Below are positions 1 through 7,984 of a DNA stretch of 11,819 nucleotides, one piece after another. Below the pieces are notes generated by a model, which was not told where the DNA came from, did no database searches, and was given only the letters and a program-made list of their open reading frames with translations. A program made the position numbers and the translations under genes. This DNA comes from Bacteroidales bacterium UBA5621 (GTDB taxonomy: Bacteria; Bacteroidota; Bacteroidia; Bacteroidales; VadinHA17): positions 1-11,819 of the forward strand of contig DIKJ01000180.1 in the NCBI GenBank assembly GCA_002424525.1. The letters are read 5' to 3'. How positions within the stretch are numbered: position 1 is the stretch's first letter; each line of letters starts with the position of its first letter.

Positions 1-2736
1 TCAGAAGCTTTTGCCCAGCAGGGATCGGTCAAACAGGTGAAGCTTACCAGTTTCACACTCCAGTCCTCATCGCTGATCGATGATGCCGGAGAAATATTGT
101 CAACAACAGGCTACAGCTCTCCCGTTTACTGGTTTCCGGTAACTGTGCCATCAACTGTTTTAACCGGCCTTGTTGCCAATAACGTTTATCCCGACCCATA
201 TTCCGGGATGAACAATATGCTGATCCCTGATGCTTCCGATGAGTTCAATAAAGAATATAACCTTGAACAGTTCAGCTATCTTCCGAACGACCCGAATCCA
301 TGGAAGAAGTCATACTGGTACCGTACATCCTTTACAGTGCCGGAAGCTGACCGGGGCAGACATTTCCAGCTGATCTTCAAGGGTATAAACTATCGTGCTG
401 CTGTCTGGCTGAACGGCAATCAGATTGCTGATTCCACCCGGATGGCCGGAATGTTCGCCGAATACAGCCTTAACGTAAGCAGGTTTATCAATGCCGGTGG
501 TGAAAATGTACTTGCTGTCAGGATATATCCCCTCGATTATCCCGGGCTTCCGTCGGCTGAGCAGTTGAAAGCCCTCGGGGATTTTTACCCCAACGGCGGG
601 CCCACAGGCGATATCGGGAAGAACGTAACCATGCTCTGTTCGGTGGGGTGGGACTGGGTTCCGCCCGTGAGGGATCGTAATATGGGAATATGGCTCCCGG
701 TGTATCTCCGGACATCGGGCCCTGTTACAATAGGTAATGCAAGGATTGTGACCGACCTTCCCTCCCTGCCTGATACAAGCCTGGCAAAGGTCTCCGTCAG
801 CTTTACCCTTTTCAATCATACGGGTAATAACGAATCGGGGAGGGTTACAGTGAGTATATCACCCGAAAATTTCCAGGGGAAGTCAATACAGTTTTCGAAA
901 AATGTGAAGATCAGTAAAGGCGGATCATATGTGCTGGACCTGAATACAGAGAATACGAAGGAACTTAATATAAGGAACCCTAACCTCTGGTGGCCAAACG
1001 GATACGGCAATCCCGATCTTTACCGCATCCGGCTGCAATATTCCGGCAACGCCGGGTTATCAGATGATACAACTTTTTTGTTTGGCATCCGGACGGTCGG
1101 CACGAAAGCAGTCGATGTGAACGGCACATGGCGAAGGGATTTTTATGTGAATGGCAGACGGATACATCTGACCGGAGGAGCCTGGGTTCCTGACATGATG
1201 CTTAACCGCGATTCCCTGAGATATGACTATGAGATGAGGTTATGCCGTAATTCCAATATCAACCTTGTGCGAATATGGGGAGGGGGCGTGACTCCCTGTG
1301 ACGAATTTTTTGATGCGGCTGACAGGTATGGATTACTGGTATGGTCCGATTTCTGGATCACGGGCGATACTCAGGGCGAGTTCAAAGGTTCGCCCGACTG
1401 GCCCCTTGAAGGAGAAGTATTCAGGAAGAATGTCATGAGTACTATTCTCAGGATCCGTAATCACCCCAGTCTCCTGGTATGGACCGGCGGTAATGAGGGA
1501 CATGCCCGCCAGGAACTTTACGATTTCATGAGGAACAGCATCATTTCCCATGACGGCACAAGACCATTTATCCCCAGTTCATCCGGCTTTGCAAAACTGC
1601 CGGAAGGGTGGGCCGCCTCCTGGCCTGACAACCTTCCCGGAGGTGTATACAGCGGAGGACCTTATACCTGGAGAGATCCGAAAGACTATTACAGGAGGGC
1701 CATTGCAGGCAGGGACTGGGTATTCAAGGACGAGACAGGGATCCCTTCCATGCCTCCTTACAATATACTGCCAAAGATAATTCCCGATCTGGTGTGGGAC
1801 AAAACCCTGCCGTTCCCCCTGAACCATACGTGGGGCTACCACGATGCAGCCACAGGCAACGGACGCTGGGACCTCTATTACAGCGAGATGGTAAACAGGT
1901 ATGGTGAGGCAAAAAGCATGGAGGAGTTCTGCGATAAGATGCAGTTGATGAACGCAATGGGTTACCAGGGGATCTTCGAGGCAGCAGGACATAAACTTAA
2001 CGAGATCGGCGGTGTTATGCTCTGGAAGCTGAACGCCGCATTCCCCAGTGTCGTATGGCAGGTATACGACTGGTTCCTTCAGCCTAACGCCGGCTATTAT
2101 TTCATGCAGAATGCATGCGAGCCACTTCATGTACAGCTTAACCTGAGCGATTACAAGGTTGCAGTGATCAATAGAAGATATAAACCAGCTTCAGGCCTGA
2201 CCGCGAAGGCTGCACTCTATGACATTGACCTGAAACCCGTCTATAACAGAACTGAAAGTTTAAGTCTTTTTCAATCAGAAGTTAAAGAGATATTTTCCCT
2301 GGCCGATGAAATTGAAAAAACAAAGGGAGTCACATTCGTGGTACTGAATCTGAAGGACGGATCGGGGAAAGTAGTCTCGAACAATACATACTGGCTCTCA
2401 TCCGACGGAGATTTCACGACGATGAATGACATGAGAGAGATTGAAGTGAACGTTAAGCTTCTGATGAGTGAATTGAAGAATACTGAAAAGGAGTGGACTG
2501 TCGAGATAGCAAATCCTTCGGATATGCTGGCTTTTTTTGTAAGAGCACAGTTAATGGACGGCCTGGATGAGATTCTTCCCTCTTACTGGTCGGGGAATTA
2601 TATTACTCTTGCTCCGGGTGATTCAAAGAAGCTGACTGTAAGTTGCCCCGTCTCAATGTCCGGTGGGGTATCTCCCAGGCTGAGAGTCTCTGGCTGGAAC
2701 GTGAAGGAGAGAGTGATAACACTTGAGAAGGACTAA
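1..2736 (+). CDS. Secreted GH2 glycoside hydrolase, exo-beta-glucosaminidase / endo-beta-mannosidase type (5' partial)
   Basis: Hydrolyses beta-linked glycan, probably outside the cytoplasm. The frame is open from base 1. The first codons read SEAFAQQG, which looks like the end of a signal peptide with cleavage near AFA|Q, so the GTG at 37 is not the true start and the gene begins upstream. Numbering from base 1 gives 911 residues: an N-terminal sugar-binding-like sandwich (about 20-235), an immunoglobulin-like domain, a TIM barrel from about 370 to 700, and C-terminal beta domains. Family marks are NLWWPNGYG (328 on), RIWGGGV (424 on), FWITGD (451 on) and EPLHVQLN (707 on). The likely acid/base is E499 in GGNEG and the likely nucleophile is E578 in KDETG. 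FWITGD and the Asn-Glu pair resemble mannosylglycoprotein endo-beta-mannosidases, while the 675-710 region also resembles exo-beta-glucosaminidases. The exact substrate is unresolved. First visible gene of an operon with nagA and a permease. Confidence 0.88.
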   Translation, partial: SEAFAQQGSVKQVKLTSFTLQSSSLIDDAGEILSTTGYSSPVYWFPVTVPSTVLTGLVANNVYPDPYSGMNNMLIPDASDEFNKEYNLEQFSYLPNDPNPWKKSYWYRTSFTVPEADRGRHFQLIFKGINYRAAVWLNGNQIADSTRMAGMFAEYSLNVSRFINAGGENVLAVRIYPLDYPGLPSAEQLKALGDFYPNGGPTGDIGKNVTMLCSVGWDWVPPVRDRNMGIWLPVYLRTSGPVTIGNARIVTDLPSLPDTSLAKVSVSFTLFNHTGNNESGRVTVSISPENFQGKSIQFSKNVKISKGGSYVLDLNTENTKELNIRNPNLWWPNGYGNPDLYRIRLQYSGNAGLSDDTTFLFGIRTVGTKAVDVNGTWRRDFYVNGRRIHLTGGAWVPDMMLNRDSLRYDYEMRLCRNSNINLVRIWGGGVTPCDEFFDAADRYGLLVWSDFWITGDTQGEFKGSPDWPLEGEVFRKNVMSTILRIRNHPSLLVWTGGNEGHARQELYDFMRNSIISHDGTRPFIPSSSGFAKLPEGWAASWPDNLPGGVYSGGPYTWRDPKDYYRRAIAGRDWVFKDETGIPSMPPYNILPKIIPDLVWDKTLPFPLNHTWGYHDAATGNGRWDLYYSEMVNRYGEAKSMEEFCDKMQLMNAMGYQGIFEAAGHKLNEIGGVMLWKLNAAFPSVVWQVYDWFLQPNAGYYFMQNACEPLHVQLNLSDYKVAVINRRYKPASGLTAKAALYDIDLKPVYNRTESLSLFQSEVKEIFSLADEIEKTKGVTFVVLNLKDGSGKVVSNNTYWLSSDGDFTTMNDMREIEVNVKLLMSELKNTEKEWTVEIANPSDMLAFFVRAQLMDGLDEILPSYWSGNYITLAPGDSKKLTVSCPVSMSGGVSPRLRVSGWNVKERVITLEKD

Positions 2737-2746
2737 TCAAATTGAC

Positions 2747-2752
2747 AGGAGA
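2747..2752 (+). promoter_or_regulatory. Ribosome binding site of nagA
   Basis: AGGAGA lies six bases before the ATG at 2759. This favours that ATG over the in-frame TTG at 2723, which would overlap the end of the upstream hydrolase gene and add 12 residues with no family match. Confidence 0.6.
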
Positions 2753-2758
2753 ATAACG

Positions 2759-3895
2759 ATGCTTACAGCGATTATAAATGCTGCTGTTTATACAGGAGCA
2801 GAGATAGTCAGGGGGAAGTCGTTGCTGATCAGGGATGGCAGGATAGAGTCATTCACCGAGCCGGGATCAGTACCGGAAACTGCCCGGAGAATTGATTGCA
2901 AAGGGAATTCTATTGCTCCGGGACTGATTGACCTGCAGATAGCCGGAGGCGGCGGTTATCTTTTTTCCGATGACCCCACGCCCGAGGCTCTTGAAGCAAT
3001 TGCCGGAGCAATTGTCAGGGACGGTACGACAGGATTCCTGATTGTGATCCCGACAAACTCATTTGAAGTTATACGCAAAACCATCAGGATCATAAGGGAT
3101 AATCCTCATACCGCGATTCTCGGCCTGCATCTGGAGGGACCATACATAAATCCGGCAAGATCGGGTGCCCACGACAAGGCTTTAATCAGAAAGCCCGATA
3201 AAGATGAGATCACCGGCCTGCTTAAAGAAGCCGGAGGGATCATAAAGATGGTGACTGTTGCTCCGGAGCTTTGTGACGCCGGGTTCATACAGGTGATTAA
3301 GGATCACGGAGCTGTTGTGGCGGCAGGGCACAGTAACGCAACATTCCCGGAAGCATCCTCCGGCTTTGACAGGGGAGTTGGGGCAGTGACACATCTTTTC
3401 AATGCCATGTCGCCATTGCACCACCGCGACCCGGGCCTTCCCGGAGCCGCTTTTCTCGACAGCAGAGCCTGCGCCAGCATTATTGCTGACGGGATCCATG
3501 TTGATTACAGTACTCTCAGGATTGCGAAAAGGATAATGAAGGAGCGCCTCTACCTGGTAAGCGATGCAGTCGAGGAAAACGCAGGAGGTTCCTACAGGCA
3601 CGTCCGGCAGGATGACCGTTTTACCCTGCCCGACGGCACACTTTCAGGCTCACTGCTTTCAATGCTTGCAGCAGTCAGAAATTGTGTGGAAAATGCAGGA
3701 ATATCCGTCGATGAGGCCCTGAGAATGGCTTCAACTTATCCTGCCCGTCTGATAAATGCCGGAGACAGAGGACAGATAGCCCCCGGATTCAGAGCAGACA
3801 TTATTGAATTCGACAGCGATTTTCAATTGAAAAGGGTTTACACCAAAGGTTATCTTGCTTTGGAAAATGAAGCGGATAAAATTAACAGGCTTTAA
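2759..3895 (+). CDS. nagA: N-acetylglucosamine-6-phosphate deacetylase
   Basis: Removes acetate from GlcNAc-6-phosphate to give glucosamine-6-phosphate in the cytoplasm; amidohydrolase superfamily. The ATG at 2759 gives 378 residues, the usual family length. Metal and active-site motifs are all present: PGLIDLQIAG (54-63), HLEGPYINP with E126, AGHSNA with H191, THLFNAM with H212, ADGIHVD with H248, and LVSDA with catalytic D269. The His-X-His pair of two-metal enzymes such as Bacillus NagA is replaced by Q60 and A62. E. coli NagA, a one-metal enzyme, has Gln and Asn there, so a single-metal site is expected. It follows the GH2 gene by 22 bases and precedes the permease by 2. No nagB deaminase and no sugar kinase is visible here, so the rest of the pathway must lie elsewhere. 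Confidence 0.95.
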   Translation: MLTAIINAAVYTGAEIVRGKSLLIRDGRIESFTEPGSVPETARRIDCKGNSIAPGLIDLQIAGGGGYLFSDDPTPEALEAIAGAIVRDGTTGFLIVIPTNSFEVIRKTIRIIRDNPHTAILGLHLEGPYINPARSGAHDKALIRKPDKDEITGLLKEAGGIIKMVTVAPELCDAGFIQVIKDHGAVVAAGHSNATFPEASSGFDRGVGAVTHLFNAMSPLHHRDPGLPGAAFLDSRACASIIADGIHVDYSTLRIAKRIMKERLYLVSDAVEENAGGSYRHVRQDDRFTLPDGTLSGSLLSMLAAVRNCVENAGISVDEALRMASTYPARLINAGDRGQIAPGFRADIIEFDSDFQLKRVYTKGYLALENEADKINRL

Positions 3896-3897
3896 AG

Positions 3898-5055
3898 ATG
3901 TACAGGAAAAGAATGATCTTTTTCGCATGCTGCATCGGAATGATACTGTTCGGGATCAGCCTTATAACCCTTGGATCAGTTCTCCCGGACCTGAGGGAAA
4001 AAATGAATCTGGATGATATATCGGCGGGTACTCTGTTCTCTATCCTGCCTCTGGGAATATTGGGCGGCTCACTGCTGTTTGGCCCCGTCTGCGACAGGTA
4101 CGGGTATAAGATGCTTCTGTCGCTCTCCTGTATCTTCATCTTCGCGGGGCTCGAGGGAATAGCGTTCTCTCCTTCACAAAATATTCTCAGGATCAGCATT
4201 TTTTTTCTCGGGTTCGGGGGCGGGGCAATTAACGGGGCAACAAATGCCCTTGTGGCTGACATAAGCGACAACAATAAAGGAGCTGACCTGAGTTTACTGG
4301 GAGCTTTCTTCGGCATTGGTGCGCTGGGCATGCCGGTAATTCTGGGAATCCTGGATGAAAAATTCAGCTTTGAAGTCATTGTGGCTTCGGTTGGAGCGGT
4401 GACACTCGCCGCAGGAATATTTTTTCTTCTTATTAAATATCCTCTTCCAAAACAGCCTCATGGCTTTCCGGTGACCGGAAGCCTTAAAATGATAAAAGAC
4501 GATTTGCTGATCATCGTGGCCTTTTTTCTCTTTTTCCAAAGTAGTTTTGAGGGGATCTTTAATAACTGGACAACCAGCTTTATTCTTGACAGGATGTCCG
4601 TTTCGCAGGGCAAGGCATTATTTGCACTCTCTTCGTTCGTGGCCGGTATGACGGTAATGAGGCTGATCCTTGGTAAACTTCTCCGGTCAGTTTCCGTTCC
4701 AAGGATATTATCCTGGTCATTTGTTTTCACACTTACAGGACTGGTTCTGTTGAGATCAGCCTGGTCAATTAACTCTGCAATACCAGCATTGGTACTTATT
4801 GGTGCCGGTCTGGCTTCCGGATTCCCTGTTATGCTGGGCATTGTCGGGAACCGTTACAGTGAATTTTCAGGAACAGCCTTCAGCCTTGTGCTTGGTGTTG
4901 GCCTGATCGGAAATATGTCGATAAACTACCTGATGGGGATAATAGCTCAGAATTTTGGTGTACATCATTTTACATCAGTCGCATTTACAATGCTGACAGC
5001 TATGGTTTTACTTGCGATATTCATTAAGCGGAAAAGCCCGGCAATGTTTAGATGA
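3898..5055 (+). CDS. Major facilitator superfamily permease, probable sugar importer
   Basis: Inner-membrane protein of 385 residues with about twelve hydrophobic helices and a cytoplasmic loop near 180-200. The MFS loop 2-3 motif is present as GPVCDRYGYK (62-71). NGATNALVAD (112-121) and the FEGIFNNW segment (217-224) recall the fucose/sugar (FHS-like) branch, but I cannot fix the substrate. It begins 2 bases after the nagA stop, so it is cotranscribed and probably imports GlcNAc, a related monosaccharide, or a short product of the upstream hydrolase. The start is uncertain: ATG 3898 has little ribosome site, while the in-frame ATG at 3913 is preceded by AGGAAA at 3905-3910 and would leave the first helix intact. 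It converges with the mscS-like gene, whose stop is 27 bases away. Confidence 0.85.
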   Translation: MYRKRMIFFACCIGMILFGISLITLGSVLPDLREKMNLDDISAGTLFSILPLGILGGSLLFGPVCDRYGYKMLLSLSCIFIFAGLEGIAFSPSQNILRISIFFLGFGGGAINGATNALVADISDNNKGADLSLLGAFFGIGALGMPVILGILDEKFSFEVIVASVGAVTLAAGIFFLLIKYPLPKQPHGFPVTGSLKMIKDDLLIIVAFFLFFQSSFEGIFNNWTTSFILDRMSVSQGKALFALSSFVAGMTVMRLILGKLLRSVSVPRILSWSFVFTLTGLVLLRSAWSINSAIPALVLIGAGLASGFPVMLGIVGNRYSEFSGTAFSLVLGVGLIGNMSINYLMGIIAQNFGVHHFTSVAFTMLTAMVLLAIFIKRKSPAMFR

Positions 5056-5082
5056 TGTCGGTTTATTTCGGCAAGCTGTCTG
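5056..5082. other. Convergent intergenic gap, no clear terminator
   Basis: Only 27 bases separate the stops of the two opposing operons. I see no stem followed by a T-run on either strand. Transcripts from both sides probably overlap here or end by another mechanism. Confidence 0.5.
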
Positions 5083-5940
5083 TTACGACTTCGGCTGATG
5101 AATGACTCTCTGGGGGAATGGTATTTCAATTCCCTCCTTGTCGAAAGCAATTTTTAAGCGCTTACGTAACTCACCTGTTATCTCCCACTGCTTCAGAGGT
5201 ATTGTGTCTCCAAGGATTTTAATAATTATAGCGGAATCTGCAAACTCGTTTACCCGCAGGAACCTTGGAGGACTGATTATGAATTCCTTATAAGCAGGAT
5301 CCCCGGCCAGCTCAATCCCGGTATCATTTACCACTCTGATCACTTTCTCAAGATTGGAATTATATGAGATGCCTATATCGAGATTAACCCTGGCAAAACC
5401 CTTGGAAAGATTGGAGACTCTCTTAATCTCCCCGTGGGGTATATGGTGTACTGTACCGCTAATATCTCTTAATGTTGTCATTCTCAGACTTATATCTTCA
5501 ACTGAACCTCCTGTGCCGTCAACATTAATTACATCCCCGATCCTGTATTGATTTTCAAGAATAATAAATAAACCTGTTATTATATCCCTGATAAGATATT
5601 GTCCGCCAAAACCCAGGGCAAGACCTACAATCCCGGCTCCTGCCAGAATAGGAGCAATTTCAAGACCTGTTTCCTGGAGTACCATCAGCAGGGCAATGGT
5701 GAGCAGAGCTATCCTGAGGGCTCCGTTAAAGATCCTGATCAGCGTATTCTCTCGTCTTGTCTCACCCTCAGGAGAACCTGTTTCATGTTTTACAATAGCA
5801 ACCCTTACAGTTTTTGTTATTATTCTGCTGAGTAGCTGGTTAAGCAGAAAAGCAGCAATGATAATAATGACAATTCTTATTCCATGCGTAATAAGCCATG
5901 GAATGATCATTTCGCCCCATTCTTTAAATTTTATTTCCAT
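5083..5940 (-). CDS. mscS: Small-conductance mechanosensitive channel, MscS family
   Basis: Inner-membrane tension-gated channel of 285 residues, close to the length of E. coli MscS (286). TM1 is about 13-36 and TM2 about 69-90. The pore-lining TM3 (about 95-127) carries the family pattern of Gly and Ala packing residues, with GAGIVGLALGFGGQ at 101-114 and then a kinked segment ending in ENQYRIGDVI. A beta domain (about 130-190) and an alpha/beta C-terminal domain follow. Its ATG lies 23 bases after the stop of the LolA-like gene, so it may be the last gene of the ABC operon or have its own promoter; no obvious promoter or Shine-Dalgarno site is seen in the gap. Its usual job is relief of osmotic downshock. 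A role tied to envelope-lipid transport is only inferred from position. Confidence 0.93.
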   Translation of the reverse strand: MEIKFKEWGEMIIPWLITHGIRIVIIIIAAFLLNQLLSRIITKTVRVAIVKHETGSPEGETRRENTLIRIFNGALRIALLTIALLMVLQETGLEIAPILAGAGIVGLALGFGGQYLIRDIITGLFIILENQYRIGDVINVDGTGGSVEDISLRMTTLRDISGTVHHIPHGEIKRVSNLSKGFARVNLDIGISYNSNLEKVIRVVNDTGIELAGDPAYKEFIISPPRFLRVNEFADSAIIIKILGDTIPLKQWEITGELRKRLKIAFDKEGIEIPFPQRVIHQPKS

Positions 5941-5963
5941 AGTGGTAGATTGTTATAATAGGA

Positions 5964-6710
5964 TTACTGTTTTAGTGCGGCTTTAGTGAAAATGTGATCA
6001 GGTATGGATTGATTGAACTTTACCGATATAATAATGAACTCCGTCCCTAGACCCTGTTTAAGCACATCCTTGTAGACAACTTTCATCGGGAACCAGCGGC
6101 CATCAATCTGATTTACTTCCGAAAGAGTTGTTCGTTTAAGCAGTTGCCCGCTTTTGGCGAAAAGCTCTTCTCGCAGGGGAACATACCTTTCAGTATCGAT
6201 CCACATCTTTCTTGTATGGTATGCCACATCGCTTACCTTTGCCGTAAGTTCAAGTATCCAGGTATTTCTGCCATCAATGGTTTCAGTCCCCACAACCTTT
6301 GAATCATAAATTTCTGTAATCTTCCTGTCGTCCATCATATCTTCGTAGGAGAGATCCGACCCCATTAAAGATTGCCTGAGCATGTGCCCTGAGATCTGTA
6401 TGGTACGGTCGGTTGACGGAGAATAGATCCAGAGCTGGTTTTCAAGCTTCAGCATCTTTGTGCCCTGCTCGCGGGCCGGCGAAAGGTATTCGGTAAAGGA
6501 TTGTTTATCGCCCACAGCATAAGTCCTTGAGGTGATTATCCTGCTGACCCGGTTGCCATGGATTATCATCGACGATTCGAATATCCGGTTATCCGACGAC
6601 ATATTCCTTTCAACCCTGTTCAGTATATTATCTGCGTCCTGTGCTGAAGCTGTTATCAGGAAACAGGTTGACAAGATAAGAATTAATATTGTTTTCATTT
6701 TCTTCTTCAT
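5964..6710 (-). CDS. Secreted LolA-like outer-membrane lipoprotein-sorting protein
   Basis: A 248-residue protein with a clear signal peptide: MKKKMK, then a hydrophobic stretch, then probable cleavage at ASA|QD (23/24). The C16 context is LSTC, a poor lipobox because Thr precedes the Cys, so a soluble periplasmic protein is more likely than a lipoprotein. The mature part has the features of the LolA-like sorting-protein family: an amphipathic start (NILNRVERNM), alternating strands with TKMLKLENQLWIYSP near 85-99, the SLMGSDLSYEDMM segment near 115-127, and WILELTAK then RKMWID in the middle. Such proteins have an incomplete beta-barrel that holds acyl chains or lipid. Its start overlaps the stop of the upstream permease by one base (TAATG), implying translational coupling. 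Best reading: the periplasmic carrier for this ABC system. It is unlikely to be the housekeeping LolA, given its length and setting. Confidence 0.85.
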   Translation of the reverse strand: MKKKMKTILILILSTCFLITASAQDADNILNRVERNMSSDNRIFESSMIIHGNRVSRIITSRTYAVGDKQSFTEYLSPAREQGTKMLKLENQLWIYSPSTDRTIQISGHMLRQSLMGSDLSYEDMMDDRKITEIYDSKVVGTETIDGRNTWILELTAKVSDVAYHTRKMWIDTERYVPLREELFAKSGQLLKRTTLSEVNQIDGRWFPMKVVYKDVLKQGLGTEFIIISVKFNQSIPDHIFTKAALKQ

Positions 6711-7984
6711 TATGCTTCAAGTTCTTTGAACAGTCTTGCTGTCTGTCGTTTATATATTCCAATTCCGGAAAGCATGGTGCCTATTACCGTGGCTGCTATT
6801 CCGGGAAGGAATCCAATATAAAAATCTGGAGGAGTGATCCTTGCCCTTATAACTTCGGGCATAAGCATGGCTGATCCCTGCATCATTCCCGAGATATTGA
6901 TCCCGTATTCCTGAACAAGCCATGCGAATGAGAGTCCAAGAATAGTGCCAAAGACCGAGCCGATAATTCCTATCATGACCGATTCAATGATCATTGATCT
7001 GTAAACATGGCCCTTCTCTTCACCCATGGCGAGTCTTATTCCCACTTCTCCATAACGGCGGAGGCCGCCCAGGAGGCCGGCATTCCAGAGTACCAGCGAC
7101 ATGGCGAAGATGAAAATCAGCGAGATATATGTTGACCAGCCTTTTGCCAGGTTCACATAAGTACCCATTCCACCCTGGCGGCTCAGGCTCTTCATTATCG
7201 GAGCAAATTCATCCGAAACGGAACTATATGATGCATTAAACCTGTCTGCTTCCGACAGTGCAAGATCGTCGTTGTAAAACCCATCCCGGAAGAATCCCAG
7301 GATCTCACCGGTGGCATCTTTCATGTCAAGTGCCATCCTCACATCCTCAATATCTGCTATAATTGTTCCCCGGTCGAGCCCTTCCTGTCCGAAAAGAAGG
7401 GTGCCTGCAATAACAAAATTATGAATGGCCATTCCCCCGAACATAGTTGAGCTTATGAGCGTCACCCTTTCACCGAGGTTAACCTTAAGCTTCCGGCTAA
7501 AGGTCTCACTCAGCAGTATCTCACCCGGAGAGTCAGGCAGTTTGCCTCTGACAAGAGATTTTTGAAGGTTCAGGCGCTCCGGTTCGCGTGATCCTCCGGA
7601 TAACAGATCCATCCCGAAGCCCAATGCCGGTCCCTGTGATTTTGTCTCGCCAGTCTCATCCGGTGCATCAACAAGTCCTCCGAACTGGATACGCGGAGAC
7701 CATTCAAACCCCGGAAATTCCCGGTCCAGATCGTTCAACAAAGAGCTTATACCTGTAATGGCCAGATCGTTGGGGATCTGCTGCATATTGTCGGAATATG
7801 ATCTTGTCATCACCTTAACATGTCCGGTGGAAAACCTGGCGTTCGTTTCAATCGTGTCGCCCATGAAGCCTACGATATAGGCATGCAGGAATACAGTTAG
7901 CATAACACCCACAGCGACAACGATAATGGGCAGTCTGCTGCGGCTTTTATCTCTAATGAGTCCTTTAAAAAGAAATTTTATCAT
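6710..7984 (-). CDS. FtsX-type ABC transporter permease (second of pair, LolC/E-like)
   Basis: A 424-residue inner-membrane permease in the four-helix type VII layout. TM1 is about 18-40. A large periplasmic MacB/Lol-like domain (about 41-283) carries the recognisable 'RGKLPDSPGEILLSE' stretch at 146-160. TM2 is about 285-307, TM3 about 331-355 and TM4 about 388-411. The cytoplasmic coupling helix RRYGEVGIRLAMGEEKGHV (309-327) should dock on the ATPase. It overlaps the previous permease gene by four bases (ATGA) and the next gene by one. Members of this family do not usually make a channel; they use ATP to move substrates or shape changes on the periplasmic side, as LolCDE and MacB do. Its periplasmic domain is unlike that of its partner, so the two probably form a heterodimer. 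Confidence 0.9.
   Translation of the reverse strand: MIKFLFKGLIRDKSRSRLPIIVVAVGVMLTVFLHAYIVGFMGDTIETNARFSTGHVKVMTRSYSDNMQQIPNDLAITGISSLLNDLDREFPGFEWSPRIQFGGLVDAPDETGETKSQGPALGFGMDLLSGGSREPERLNLQKSLVRGKLPDSPGEILLSETFSRKLKVNLGERVTLISSTMFGGMAIHNFVIAGTLLFGQEGLDRGTIIADIEDVRMALDMKDATGEILGFFRDGFYNDDLALSEADRFNASYSSVSDEFAPIMKSLSRQGGMGTYVNLAKGWSTYISLIFIFAMSLVLWNAGLLGGLRRYGEVGIRLAMGEEKGHVYRSMIIESVMIGIIGSVFGTILGLSFAWLVQEYGINISGMMQGSAMLMPEVIRARITPPDFYIGFLPGIAATVIGTMLSGIGIYKRQTARLFKELEA

Noticed and set aside
1579..2130. A 183-codon open frame on the - strand inside the GH2 gene
   Set aside because: It is antisense to a well-conserved catalytic domain, has no recognisable domain, and its Cys/Pro/His-rich composition is typical of a shadow frame.
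2723..2758. TTG at 2723 as the nagA start
   Set aside because: It overlaps the upstream gene and adds residues unlike the family; the ATG at 2759 has a good ribosome site and gives the normal length.
3882..4379. A 165-codon open frame on the - strand over the permease start
   Set aside because: It mirrors the hydrophobic permease frame, has a low-complexity Ser/Pro/Arg composition, and lacks domain marks.
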